NCBI GenBank assembly: GCA_937912125.1
Contig: CALDOK010000193.1
Location: 17,060 to 81,059, forward strand
DNA from: an uncultured Pseudomonadota bacterium
GTDB taxonomy: Bacteria > Myxococcota_A > UBA796 > JAFGLY01
Reading direction: 5' to 3'
DNA: 64,000 nt
Below the pieces are notes generated by a model. It was not told the DNA's origin. It searched no databases and worked only from the letters and a program-made list of their open reading frames with translations. Position 1 is the stretch's first letter, and the number at the start of each line of letters is the position of its first letter. Positions 30,428 to 39,274 of this stretch are shown one piece after another. The translations under genes were made by a program, and so were the position numbers.

Positions 30428-30982
30428 TCACACCCGCCAGTAGCGGCTGCCCGCCGCATCGCGCTTCATCATGCCGTGATCGATGAACCCGCGGCGGAGG
30501 GTGGCGACATCCAGGGTCAGCGCCTTCAGGCGCCGGTTGATCTCCTTCTCGTCCCAGACGCCGTCCACCTCGAAGAGGCGCAGGGCATGGCGCAGGATCA
30601 CCTGGAACTTCTTGCGCTTCATGGGGACGGCCTTCAGACGACCCTCGGCATCGAGGAAGGCGGAGAGCACCTTCTGCTCGTAGGGATCACCGCTGATGGT
30701 GGCCGTGTCCAGCAGGGTGTCGGTGGCCAACAACGACTGGGCCATCTGCTGGAGCGAGTCGGTCTGCAGGGTGTACACGTGGTAGTGACCGTCCACCGCG
30801 GCCCGCACCAGCCCCGCGCCGACGAGCCTGCCCAGGTGGTGGGACACCGTGGACGCGCGCAGATCGAGCACGGTGGCCAGCTCCTCGACGCTGTGGGGAC
30901 GATGGGCGAGCAAGCCGACCACCCGCAGGCGGCTGGGGTCCGCGAGGGCCTTGAAGAAGGTGATGAGCTCAGAGTGTTCCAT
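30428..30982 (-). CDS. ArsR-type HTH regulator with C-terminal DUF2087-like domain
   Basis: FFKALADPSRLRVVGLLAHRPHSVEELATVLDLRASTVSHHLGRL; C-terminal MKRKKFQVILRHALRLFEVDGVWDEKEINRRL. Confidence 0.88.
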   Translation of the reverse strand: MEHSELITFFKALADPSRLRVVGLLAHRPHSVEELATVLDLRASTVSHHLGRLVGAGLVRAAVDGHYHVYTLQTDSLQQMAQSLLATDTLLDTATISGDPYEQKVLSAFLDAEGRLKAVPMKRKKFQVILRHALRLFEVDGVWDEKEINRRLKALTLDVATLRRGFIDHGMMKRDAAGSRYWRV

Positions 30983-31145
30983 GACTACCTCTTTGTTTCG
31001 ATTTCCATCTAATCGTTTCGAGCGCATCCAGCACGCGCGCGCTCCTCCCCCCGCAGGTGGATCTTGCGGGACCACAACGGGACCAGGCGAAGGAGGTAGA
31101 CTGGCGTGGGTGGCGGCTCTGCCCGAGCCCCCCCCCTCACGCTGG

Positions 31146-31841
31146 ATGGTCTCCCCCGTGCGCCTCCCCCTCCTCGCTGCCGCGCTCACCCTCGGCTTCG
31201 TCGGCTGTCTCCCCGAGCTGGAGGACCGGCAGGACTCTGGCCACAGGGACAGCGACCCAGGCGACTCGGAGCCCTGGGTGGACCCGGCCACCGATGACGA
31301 CAACGACGGCTACAGCGTCGAAGAGGGTGACTGCGACGACGGCGACCCTGGCATCAACCCCGGCGTGAGCAGCGACGGCTGCGACGGCCAGGACAACGAC
31401 TGCGACGGGCAGGTCGATGAGGACTTCGCCGACGACGAGTACGAGCCCAACGACGAGCGAGGCTACTACCTGGGGACCATGAAGAGCGAGGCCGAGATCC
31501 TCCTCTTCGGGTACCTGTCCGCGGACACCGACGTGGACCGCTTCCGCTTCTGGCTCGACGACGATGCCTGGAGCTGGTTCAACATCGAGGCCTGGCTCTA
31601 CGCCGTCCCCGAAGATGCAGACTACGCCCTCGAGCTGGTGTGGGTCGAGGATCCCAGCGGCGAGTGGCAGGGCGCCGTGGCCACCGCCGACGAAGGGGGG
31701 CCCGGGGCCATCGAGAGCCTGGACTGGGGGGGCGACACCATGCTCGAGGATGGCGGCCTGTACGAGATCGTGGTGAGCTCCACCAGCGGATCGTCCTGCG
31801 CGGCGCCCTACCAGCTCCAGCTCATCACCGGGGGCTGGTGA
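31146..31841 (+). CDS. Lipoprotein with MopE-type metal-binding motif
   Basis: DDDNDGYSVEEGDCDDGDPGINPGVSSDGCDGQDNDCDGQVDED. Confidence 0.8.
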   Translation: MVSPVRLPLLAAALTLGFVGCLPELEDRQDSGHRDSDPGDSEPWVDPATDDDNDGYSVEEGDCDDGDPGINPGVSSDGCDGQDNDCDGQVDEDFADDEYEPNDERGYYLGTMKSEAEILLFGYLSADTDVDRFRFWLDDDAWSWFNIEAWLYAVPEDADYALELVWVEDPSGEWQGAVATADEGGPGAIESLDWGGDTMLEDGGLYEIVVSSTSGSSCAAPYQLQLITGGW

Positions 31842-31879
31842 CCCCACCCCATGGCACGCCGCAGGGCATCCCGCTCGCG

Positions 31880-33586
31880 CTACTCGGCCGCGCCGCCGAA
31901 GATACGTACGTCGAAGCTGCCGCTGACCGGATCGCCCACTGCGGTACCGATCTCGTCGAAGCTCAGGGTTCCGTCGCCGATGTAGCCCAGGACCGAGGCG
32001 TTGTTGCCCTCGACGTAGATGGCGTAGGCCCGCACCTGGTTCCAGTCCACCGCCAGCGCGACCCCGGGCTCGAGATCGGACATAGGGATCAGGAAGTAGG
32101 GGTAGACGTAGCTGGTGGGCGCCAGGACGCCGAGCACGGCCAGCACAGCCTGCCCCTGCTCCTCGCCCACCAGGCTGATGGTCTGACCGAGGGGGATGTT
32201 CTCGCCGTACCACTCCAGGGTCAGGTCTCCGCCACCCTGCAGCGAGTCGTCCGTCAGGGACCCCCACGAGGTCTCGAAGGTCCCCTTCATCCCGCCCACG
32301 TCCACCAGGCAGGACTCACCTCGCAGCGGCTCGTCCCAGTCGGGAGCGCCGGCTGACAGCTCAGAGCGGATGCGCGCCTCCCGCTCGGGCACATAGGCGC
32401 GGATGACCGCCACCCCATCCTCGAAGGCGCCCACCTCGTCGGCCTGCAGGTAGGGGGTGACCAGCGCCACCATGCGATCGATCTCGGCGTCGATGGCCTG
32501 GGCATCCCACACGGTGTCCATCAGCTCCAGCAAGCGCGCGTGGTAGGCGGCGCGACCGTCCTGGTGCTCGTAGAGACGCCGGGGCACAGCGGAGCGGGCG
32601 ACCACCGACTCGGGCACGCTGGGACCAAAGGGCTGCTGATAGTCGAACAGGGCGTCGATACCCCAGGGCACGAACAAGAACTTGCCCGAGCTGGGATCGT
32701 CATAGACGTGGAAGTTGTTGGTGGCCGAGGCGTAGCCGTCCCAGTGCCCCGTGAGCACCTCCATGGCCCAGTAGCTGTAGAAGGCGTCCAGATCGAGCAC
32801 CTCGCCCAGCTCGACCAGCAGCTGATCATCGGGGGCGTCCAGGGCGTCCACCACCCCCTGCAGGTCCGAGCGGTCGTCGCTGTTGCCGTCCTTGGCGTCG
32901 AAGGTGTCGGTCCAGCCCTGGCGGAAGTCGCTCAGGGTGCCCTCGTAGTGGTTGCCGCTGTCGTCGCCTAGGTGGTGCTCCCAGTAGGGTCGGCGGATGC
33001 TCTCCACCTGCACGTACAGGCCCAGGTCGGCCCCGTTGACGGTGATGTGGGCGAAGTTGCAGCGGGAGGCCGGCAGGCCGGCCGCGGCGAACAGCCCGTA
33101 GCCCAGGCACTGGTCCAGGTAGCTGGGGTCCTGGTTGGCGTTGTTGAAGGTGAGCATGTCGTGGCCCAGGTAGGTCACGCCGTCCTGCGCCCAGTCCATG
33201 TTGAGCTTCAGCGAGGGCTTGTCCGGGTTGTCCGACCCCAGCAGGCCCTTCTTGCGCACGCCGATGGCCTCGAAGCGCTCGCCGTCCAGCATCGCGGAGG
33301 CCTGGACATAGGAGTACGGGCTCTCGATGGGCCCGGCCATGCAGTCCCCCGTGAGCAGATCCAGGATGTTGCGGTGCTGATCGCGGATGGTGTCCCAGTC
33401 GCCGACTTCCAGCTCGATCTCCACCTCGATCACATGGTCGGGGTCGAACAGCAGGTCCGAAGGAAGCTCGGTGTCGCCTGGTCCGGTGTCGCCGGCCGCG
33501 GTGTCCAGGGGCGCGACATCGGCTGGGCGGCAAGCGAGGGTGAACGCCAAGGCCAGCGTCATCAGGCGGGGGGGGTACAGGCGCAC
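31880..33586 (-). CDS. CotH kinase family lipoprotein
   Basis: VIEVEIELEVGDWDTIRDQ, GVRKKGLLGS...KPSLKLNMD, YVQVESIRRPYWEHH, FLFVPWGIDALFDY; GTG start likely. Confidence 0.85.
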   Translation of the reverse strand: MRLYPPRLMTLALAFTLACRPADVAPLDTAAGDTGPGDTELPSDLLFDPDHVIEVEIELEVGDWDTIRDQHRNILDLLTGDCMAGPIESPYSYVQASAMLDGERFEAIGVRKKGLLGSDNPDKPSLKLNMDWAQDGVTYLGHDMLTFNNANQDPSYLDQCLGYGLFAAAGLPASRCNFAHITVNGADLGLYVQVESIRRPYWEHHLGDDSGNHYEGTLSDFRQGWTDTFDAKDGNSDDRSDLQGVVDALDAPDDQLLVELGEVLDLDAFYSYWAMEVLTGHWDGYASATNNFHVYDDPSSGKFLFVPWGIDALFDYQQPFGPSVPESVVARSAVPRRLYEHQDGRAAYHARLLELMDTVWDAQAIDAEIDRMVALVTPYLQADEVGAFEDGVAVIRAYVPEREARIRSELSAGAPDWDEPLRGESCLVDVGGMKGTFETSWGSLTDDSLQGGGDLTLEWYGENIPLGQTISLVGEEQGQAVLAVLGVLAPTSYVYPYFLIPMSDLEPGVALAVDWNQVRAYAIYVEGNNASVLGYIGDGTLSFDEIGTAVGDPVSGSFDVRIFGGAAE

Positions 33587-33741
33587 GACGACTCCCGAGG
33601 TTCGGCAGGTACACAGTGTCTGACACACCAGGGGGTGTTGACGCAAAGGCGGGAGCCCGCGGGCACGCGGCATCGGGCCCGAGAGGGCGGAGGCCACCCA
33701 CCGTGGTCTCTGCCGGCCTCGCCAGGCTCCGGCAGCCTCGA

Positions 33742-34632
33742 TCAGGCCCGCGACGGCTGCGCGGTGATGGTCCGATAGTGGTCCGCCCACTGCGCCAGGA
33801 GAGCCTCGCTCTGGGCCAGGACCACCACCCGACGGGTGTGCTCGAAGCCCTCGACGCGGTGTTCGGTGAACCGGCCCTCCTCGACATCACGAGCGAAGAG
33901 CGCTCTCGAGGCGAAGGTGAGGCCTCCTGTGTCCAGCAGGGACTGACGAATCACATGGACATCACCGGGCTCCACCACGCGCTCGAAGGACTCCACCCCC
34001 ACCCCAACGGACTCCAGGTTCTTGTCCAGGAGCTGCCGCGTACAGCAGCGAGCGGGACAGACATAGAGCGCGAGACGCTGGAGCGACTCGAGGCTGACGA
34101 AGCCGCTCGGCAGGTCGGTGCCAGCGGAGAAGAACACCGCCTCGTCCTGGCCGAGGTCCTGGCTGTGTAGGCCACTGAGCGCCTCGAGATGGCAATGCTC
34201 CATGAACGCGACATCGTATTGGCCTCGTCGGAAGCCAGAGAGCAGATCCTGGGTGGCCTCCATGGTGACCACTGTCCGACGTACCTGGCTTTGCCCCTGG
34301 GCCTGCTCGAGCAAGGCCTGGAGGTAGGTGGCGCCAAAGCCACGCGTGCAGCCCAGGGAGATCCGCGAAGCCCGGCCCAGGTTGGCGAGCAGCTGGGGGA
34401 TCTGGTTCTCGATGAGCAGGATCTGCCTGGCGCTGTCGACCACGCAGCGGCCGGCCTCCGTACAGGTGACGGTCGAGCCGCTGCGGTCCAGCAGCTCGAC
34501 GCCGAGCTGCTGCTCGAGCAACGCCACCCGCCTGCTGAGGGCGGACTGCGTGACATGCAGGCGCAGCGCCGCGGCAGAGAATGAACCGAGTTCGCTGATG
34601 ACAATCAGGGTCTCGAGGTATGCGGTCTCCAC
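33742..34632 (-). CDS. LysR family transcriptional regulator
   Basis: ELGSFSAAALRLHVTQSALSRRVALLEQQLGVELLDR. Confidence 0.95.
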   Translation of the reverse strand: METAYLETLIVISELGSFSAAALRLHVTQSALSRRVALLEQQLGVELLDRSGSTVTCTEAGRCVVDSARQILLIENQIPQLLANLGRASRISLGCTRGFGATYLQALLEQAQGQSQVRRTVVTMEATQDLLSGFRRGQYDVAFMEHCHLEALSGLHSQDLGQDEAVFFSAGTDLPSGFVSLESLQRLALYVCPARCCTRQLLDKNLESVGVGVESFERVVEPGDVHVIRQSLLDTGGLTFASRALFARDVEEGRFTEHRVEGFEHTRRVVVLAQSEALLAQWADHYRTITAQPSRA

Positions 34633-34676
34633 GGAGGCTCCAGAGAGAGGGGGGGCGTTCGGGCTATGCGAGGCCT

Positions 34677-34691
34677 ATGCGCAAGGCGCAT
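34677..34691. promoter_or_regulatory. Inverted repeat ATGCGC-AAG-GCGCAT, candidate LysR site
   Basis: Perfect dyad in the divergent LysR/cytochrome intergenic region. Confidence 0.45.
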
Positions 34692-34801
34692 GAGGGGATG
34701 CGAAGTAGTCATTAGCATGGAGGAAAGCATGTTTGATAGGTTTGGCCTAGCCGAGGGTCCACGATCGGACCACCAACCTCCAAAGAACAGCAGGCCAGAA
34801 C

Positions 34802-37303
34802 ATGACCGTATACCGCCCTACCTCGAGCGTAGCTCTCACCCTCCTCCTCTGCAGCGTCGCGCTGGCTGCGGCTGTGGGCTGTGACCCCAAGACAGAGGAC
34901 AGCGAGAAGGAGACGACCGAGACCGAGGACACCAGTGTCCCGTTCTCGGCCCTCGGCGCGATCAGCGGCGTGGTGGTCGACCTCCAAGGCACCCCGATCC
35001 CTGACGCCACCGTCGTGACCGCTCCCGAAACCTCCACCCTCACCACCGACGCGGCGGGCGTGTTCAGCCTCACCGAGCTGCCCATCGGCGCCTACGCTGT
35101 CACGGTGACCTGCGATGGCTACGTGGAGGGCAGCGACATGGTGGGCGTGGCCGACGACACCACGACCGCTGTCGAGGTGATCCTGATCGCGGTCGCAGGC
35201 GACGACACCGTCGGGGCCATCACCGGCACCGTGCTCGACACGGCTGGCGTCCCCGTCGAGGGTGCCGAGGTCAGCGTAGACGGCAGCACCACGCTGGTGG
35301 ACACCACGGGGGCGGACGGTGCTTTCTCCATCACCGCCGTGGACCCAGGCAGCGTCTTTCTGAGCGTGACGGCGCCCTCCACCGCCTATCTGGATGGCGA
35401 GCTGCGCAGGGCGCAGGTCGTCGAGGCCGGTGCCGTGACCGACGCCGGCACGATCAACCTCAGTGGGCGCCCGAGCGACACCGCCCAGTGGGTCGGTGGC
35501 GCGGGCTGCGTCGCCTGCCACAATGGCCTCAACCCCGAGAAGATGGCCGGCCTCGAGGCCACCGCCCACGCCCGGTTCGTCACCGCTGGCACGTCGCACA
35601 TGGTCTACCCCGACCTGTGGCCCGAGCCCTACGACGCGGGCAGCCCGAGGGAAACCAGGGTGGTCCCCGTCAGCTCGAGCGGCACGACGCTCATGGTCCA
35701 GGATCCCCGCGATGCTGACGGTACGGTCAACCTCGTGCTCTGCACCGACGACAGCAGCGGCGACCGGCAGTTCCTCTTCGAGTTCTACCCCGAGGGCAGC
35801 TACGAAGACGCTGATCTCGACTGCTCCCACCTCGACGACCCCGACTACGTGGTCATCCCCGTGATCGGCACCGTGGGCGGAGAGGGCAACTGGGGTGAAG
35901 GCTATCTCGATCCCGACCACGAGATCGAAGACACCGTCCCCAACTACGGCGAAGGCAAGCAGCGTTTCTGGTGCGACCCCATGGCGGTCCCCTTCCTGGC
36001 AGAGTTCTACGCCGCCCAGGGCTTCAGCCCTGACGACTTCGCCAAGCAGGACTACCAGCTCATGCCGGTGTACCTCGTGCAGGACGGCACGCGCGAGGGT
36101 TCTGAGGCCCTGTCGTCAGCGGACTGGGGTGCCCCCAAGTTCTGGCAGAAGAACCCCACCACATGGGTCAACCCCACCGCCATCACCATGGCTCGCAACT
36201 GCGCCGGGTGTCACAACACCGGCCTGGACATCACCTACGAGGACATCAGCTACAACGGCGTGGACTACAAGTCCGTCATCACCAGCTACGACTACCTCGA
36301 TCTCAACATCACCTGCGAGCGCTGCCATGGGCCTGGCTCCGACCACGCCACCAGCTCCGATCCCACCAAGATCATCAACCCCGGCCTGCTGAACACGGAA
36401 GCCGCCAACCAGGCCTGTGGGCAGTGCCACGCCGCTCACAGCGGCCTGTCGCTGGAGCCCTACGGGATCTTCAAGTACTCCTACGACGCCACCTACGAAG
36501 GTGAACTCGGTGACGGCACCTTCGTTCCAGGCGTCCACGACCTCTCCACCTTCGTCCGTGGCTACGACACCTCGACCAAGGCGGACTCCGAGGGCTGCTT
36601 CGACTCCTGGGGCGACGAGACCCACAGCCACTCCCACTCGCAGATGCTGCCCGAGATGATCCGCTCGGTGCACTACGACAACGACACGCTGCGGCTGACC
36701 TGCTTCGACTGCCATGACGCCCACGGGCTCTCCGCTGGCCCGCCCGCCCTGCAGGTGGAGAACTTCGAGTACCAGGATCTCGCCTGGGCGAACAACGGGC
36801 TTTGCCTGGCCTGCCACGCCGGCCAAGGATCATTCGCCGAGCTGTCCAAGCTCGACGTAGCCCAGCTGCACGAGCTGTCCGGCGGCGTCGCGCTGCAGGA
36901 CGGGGCCGCCCCCACCTACACCGACAGCGAGAGCGTGTTGATGAACCGCATCGCTCACGTCGTCGGCGACCACATGCAGCAGAAGGCGGGCATGGGCTCC
37001 GCGCCCTACACGCCGGCCGATCCCGCCGCACCGGTTGGCTCCTGCACATCCTGCCACATGGCGAAGATCGGAAAGCTCAAGGACACGAACGATGACGCCC
37101 AGTACCACCTGGCCTACGACTCCAACGGCATGATCGCGGTGGCCGAGGGCAATGTGCCCAGCCACGTCTTCGACATCGTCTGGCCTGGGCAGAGCTCGGT
37201 GACCATCAGCGACGACCTGTCTACGGGGCACGACTACGACGTCATGCCCAACTCCTGCGGCGCCTGCCACGACTTCGCCCGCTTCAGCGGCGACCTGGAC
37301 TGA
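34802..37303 (+). CDS. Octahaem c-type cytochrome lipoprotein with two N-terminal carboxypeptidase-regulatory-like domains
   Basis: Eight CXXCH: CVACH, CAGCH, CERCH, CGQCH, CFDCH, CLACH, CTSCH, CGACH; N-term GAISGVVVDLQGTPIPDATVV and GAITGTVLDTAGVPVEGAEVSV. Confidence 0.92.
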   Translation: MTVYRPTSSVALTLLLCSVALAAAVGCDPKTEDSEKETTETEDTSVPFSALGAISGVVVDLQGTPIPDATVVTAPETSTLTTDAAGVFSLTELPIGAYAVTVTCDGYVEGSDMVGVADDTTTAVEVILIAVAGDDTVGAITGTVLDTAGVPVEGAEVSVDGSTTLVDTTGADGAFSITAVDPGSVFLSVTAPSTAYLDGELRRAQVVEAGAVTDAGTINLSGRPSDTAQWVGGAGCVACHNGLNPEKMAGLEATAHARFVTAGTSHMVYPDLWPEPYDAGSPRETRVVPVSSSGTTLMVQDPRDADGTVNLVLCTDDSSGDRQFLFEFYPEGSYEDADLDCSHLDDPDYVVIPVIGTVGGEGNWGEGYLDPDHEIEDTVPNYGEGKQRFWCDPMAVPFLAEFYAAQGFSPDDFAKQDYQLMPVYLVQDGTREGSEALSSADWGAPKFWQKNPTTWVNPTAITMARNCAGCHNTGLDITYEDISYNGVDYKSVITSYDYLDLNITCERCHGPGSDHATSSDPTKIINPGLLNTEAANQACGQCHAAHSGLSLEPYGIFKYSYDATYEGELGDGTFVPGVHDLSTFVRGYDTSTKADSEGCFDSWGDETHSHSHSQMLPEMIRSVHYDNDTLRLTCFDCHDAHGLSAGPPALQVENFEYQDLAWANNGLCLACHAGQGSFAELSKLDVAQLHELSGGVALQDGAAPTYTDSESVLMNRIAHVVGDHMQQKAGMGSAPYTPADPAAPVGSCTSCHMAKIGKLKDTNDDAQYHLAYDSNGMIAVAEGNVPSHVFDIVWPGQSSVTISDDLSTGHDYDVMPNSCGACHDFARFSGDLD

Positions 37304-37333
37304 GTCCGCTCAGCCGCATCCCTCGAGACAAGT

Positions 37334-37364
37334 GAGGGGAGAGAGCCCAAGGCCCTCTCCCCTC
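37334..37364 (+). terminator. Terminator-like hairpin after cytochrome gene
   Basis: gaggggagag-N11-ctctcccctc followed by tcttc. Confidence 0.6.
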
Positions 37365-37709
37365 TCTTCATGGCCACAGGTGCGCTGATGGACGGCGCAG
37401 CGCCCGCGCCCACCGCCGTCGGAGGGCTGCACCGGGATGGTCTGTCCCGGGAGCCTGTGGCATGGGTATCGACGATGCTTCCCCCCGCCAGAGAGCAAGG
37501 CCATGGCCAGCTCCTCGAACAGGCTGTCACTGGCGGAGATCAGGGCGAAGTACAGCGGCATCAGCGGGATCAGGAACCCGAACAGCGCCGCCCTGACCAG
37601 ATGGACCCCGACCACCACGCGGACGAAGACGTCCGAGGGGTGCCCGGAGCCGCGTGGCCCGGTGGAGCGCCGATCCCCCTGGGGGCTCGCCAACCCGGCC
37701 CCGCAGGGC

Positions 37710-39272
37710 CTACTCCGCCACCTGGTAGATCGAGTCGATCACCGTGCCGTCCACCCACTTCACCACACCGATCACGTCGTCGGTGACCTTGGGAGGGGCC
37801 GGCGGGCCGCCCGCGAAGCGCTCGACCTCTTCCTTGATCTGGTGGATGGGCTTGATGGGCAGGCCGGCGTGCTTGGTCTGCTCGATGAGATCCTGGCGCC
37901 GCGGGTTGATGGCGATGCCGCGCTCGGTGATGACCACGTCGATCAGCTCGCCCGGGCCGCACAGGGTGGTGACCCGATCCATGATGATGGGGACCCGGTT
38001 GCGGAAGCTGGGGATGGGCAGGATGGTGATGTTGGCGTCCAGGCAGTTCTGCCAGCCGCCGATACCGTGCAGCATCATGCCGTCGGTGTGGGTGGCCACG
38101 TTGGCGTTGAAGCCCACGTCCACCTCGGTGGCGCCCAGCACCACGAAGTCCACCATGGACGCGAAGTTGCCCTTGCCGTGCCAGTTGTAGGACGTGAACG
38201 GGCTGGTGGGCACGTGGTTCCAGTTCTCGCGCATGGAGCGCACGCCCTCGAGGTCGAAGGTCTGGCCGTCGAGGATGCAGCCGATCAGCCCCTCTTCGAG
38301 CATCTGCACCATGTACTTGGTGCTGCCGCCCCGCATGAAGCTGGCCTTGTAGCCGTCCGCCAGCATGTGCTCGCGCAGGTAGATGGCGGTGGCCAGGGCC
38401 GTGCCGCCCGCGCCGGCCTGCATGGAGAAGCCGTCGCGGTACAGGCTGGTGGCCCGGATGAAGGCGGCCGTGTACTCGGCGATCATCAGGCGGTCGGGGC
38501 TCTTGGTGAGCACGGTGGTTCCGGAGATGATCTTGGCAGGGTCGCCGATCTCCGCGACCTCCACCACATAGTCCACGTTGTTCCCCTGGATCTGCCAGGG
38601 CAGGCAGGGGAAAGGCACGAGGTTGTCGGTGGCCACGATCACCCGGTCGGCGGTCATGGAGTCGATCAGGCCGAAGTTCATGCTGCCGCAGGCGTTGGGG
38701 CCTCGGTCGCCGGTGCAGTTGCCGAAAGCGTCGGCGGTGGGGGCGGCCAGGATGGCGATGTCGATGTGGATCTCGCCGTCCTGCACGGCCTGCCAGCGGC
38801 CGCCGTGGGAACGCAGCACGGCCAGGCCGTTCATCTTGCCGCGAGACGCATAGGCGCCCAGCGGGCCGTTCAGGGAACCCTCGACGCGACGGATGACGCC
38901 CTTCTCCATCAGCTCGATCAGCGGCTGGTGGCAGGGGAAGGCCGCCGAAGGGAACCAGACGAGGTCCTTGATGCCCAGCTCGTCGCAGGCCGCGAAGACC
39001 TGCAACATGAGCAGGTCACCGTTGCGGAAGTGGTGGTGGCTGCCGATGGTCATGCCGTCGCGGATGCCGCACTTGACCAGGGCTTCCTTGATGCTGGGCA
39101 CCCGCTTGTCGCCCGAGCGGGGGAAGTCGCCGCACTGGGGGATGGGGGGGCCGGCCTTGCGGCCGCTGGGCTGGTACTTGCCCACGCCCATGTAGGGCAC
39201 CTGCGGCACGCCGTTGACCATGGTGGGGACCATGCGGCCCGCTGCGTTCTGCACCATTTCGAGCTTGGACAT
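37710..39272 (-). CDS. citF: Citrate lyase alpha subunit
   Basis: GMTIGSHHHFRNGD, ILAAPTADAFGNCTGDRGPNACGS, FSMQAGAGGTALATAIYL, FNANVATHTDGMMLHGIGG. Confidence 0.93.
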   Translation of the reverse strand: MSKLEMVQNAAGRMVPTMVNGVPQVPYMGVGKYQPSGRKAGPPIPQCGDFPRSGDKRVPSIKEALVKCGIRDGMTIGSHHHFRNGDLLMLQVFAACDELGIKDLVWFPSAAFPCHQPLIELMEKGVIRRVEGSLNGPLGAYASRGKMNGLAVLRSHGGRWQAVQDGEIHIDIAILAAPTADAFGNCTGDRGPNACGSMNFGLIDSMTADRVIVATDNLVPFPCLPWQIQGNNVDYVVEVAEIGDPAKIISGTTVLTKSPDRLMIAEYTAAFIRATSLYRDGFSMQAGAGGTALATAIYLREHMLADGYKASFMRGGSTKYMVQMLEEGLIGCILDGQTFDLEGVRSMRENWNHVPTSPFTSYNWHGKGNFASMVDFVVLGATEVDVGFNANVATHTDGMMLHGIGGWQNCLDANITILPIPSFRNRVPIIMDRVTTLCGPGELIDVVITERGIAINPRRQDLIEQTKHAGLPIKPIHQIKEEVERFAGGPPAPPKVTDDVIGVVKWVDGTVIDSIYQVAE

Positions 39273-39274
39273 GG

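Noticed and set aside
30007-30459. Several short ORFs between tuf and the ArsR gene
   Set aside because: They fall in the inverted-repeat element and flanking intergenic DNA and differ in every frame.
37310-37693. 127-aa minus-strand ORF downstream of citF with a hydrophobic stretch (FGFLIPLMPLYFALISASDSLFEELAMALL)
   Set aside because: TTG start, no family recognised, and it runs across the terminator hairpin of the cytochrome gene; too weak to list.
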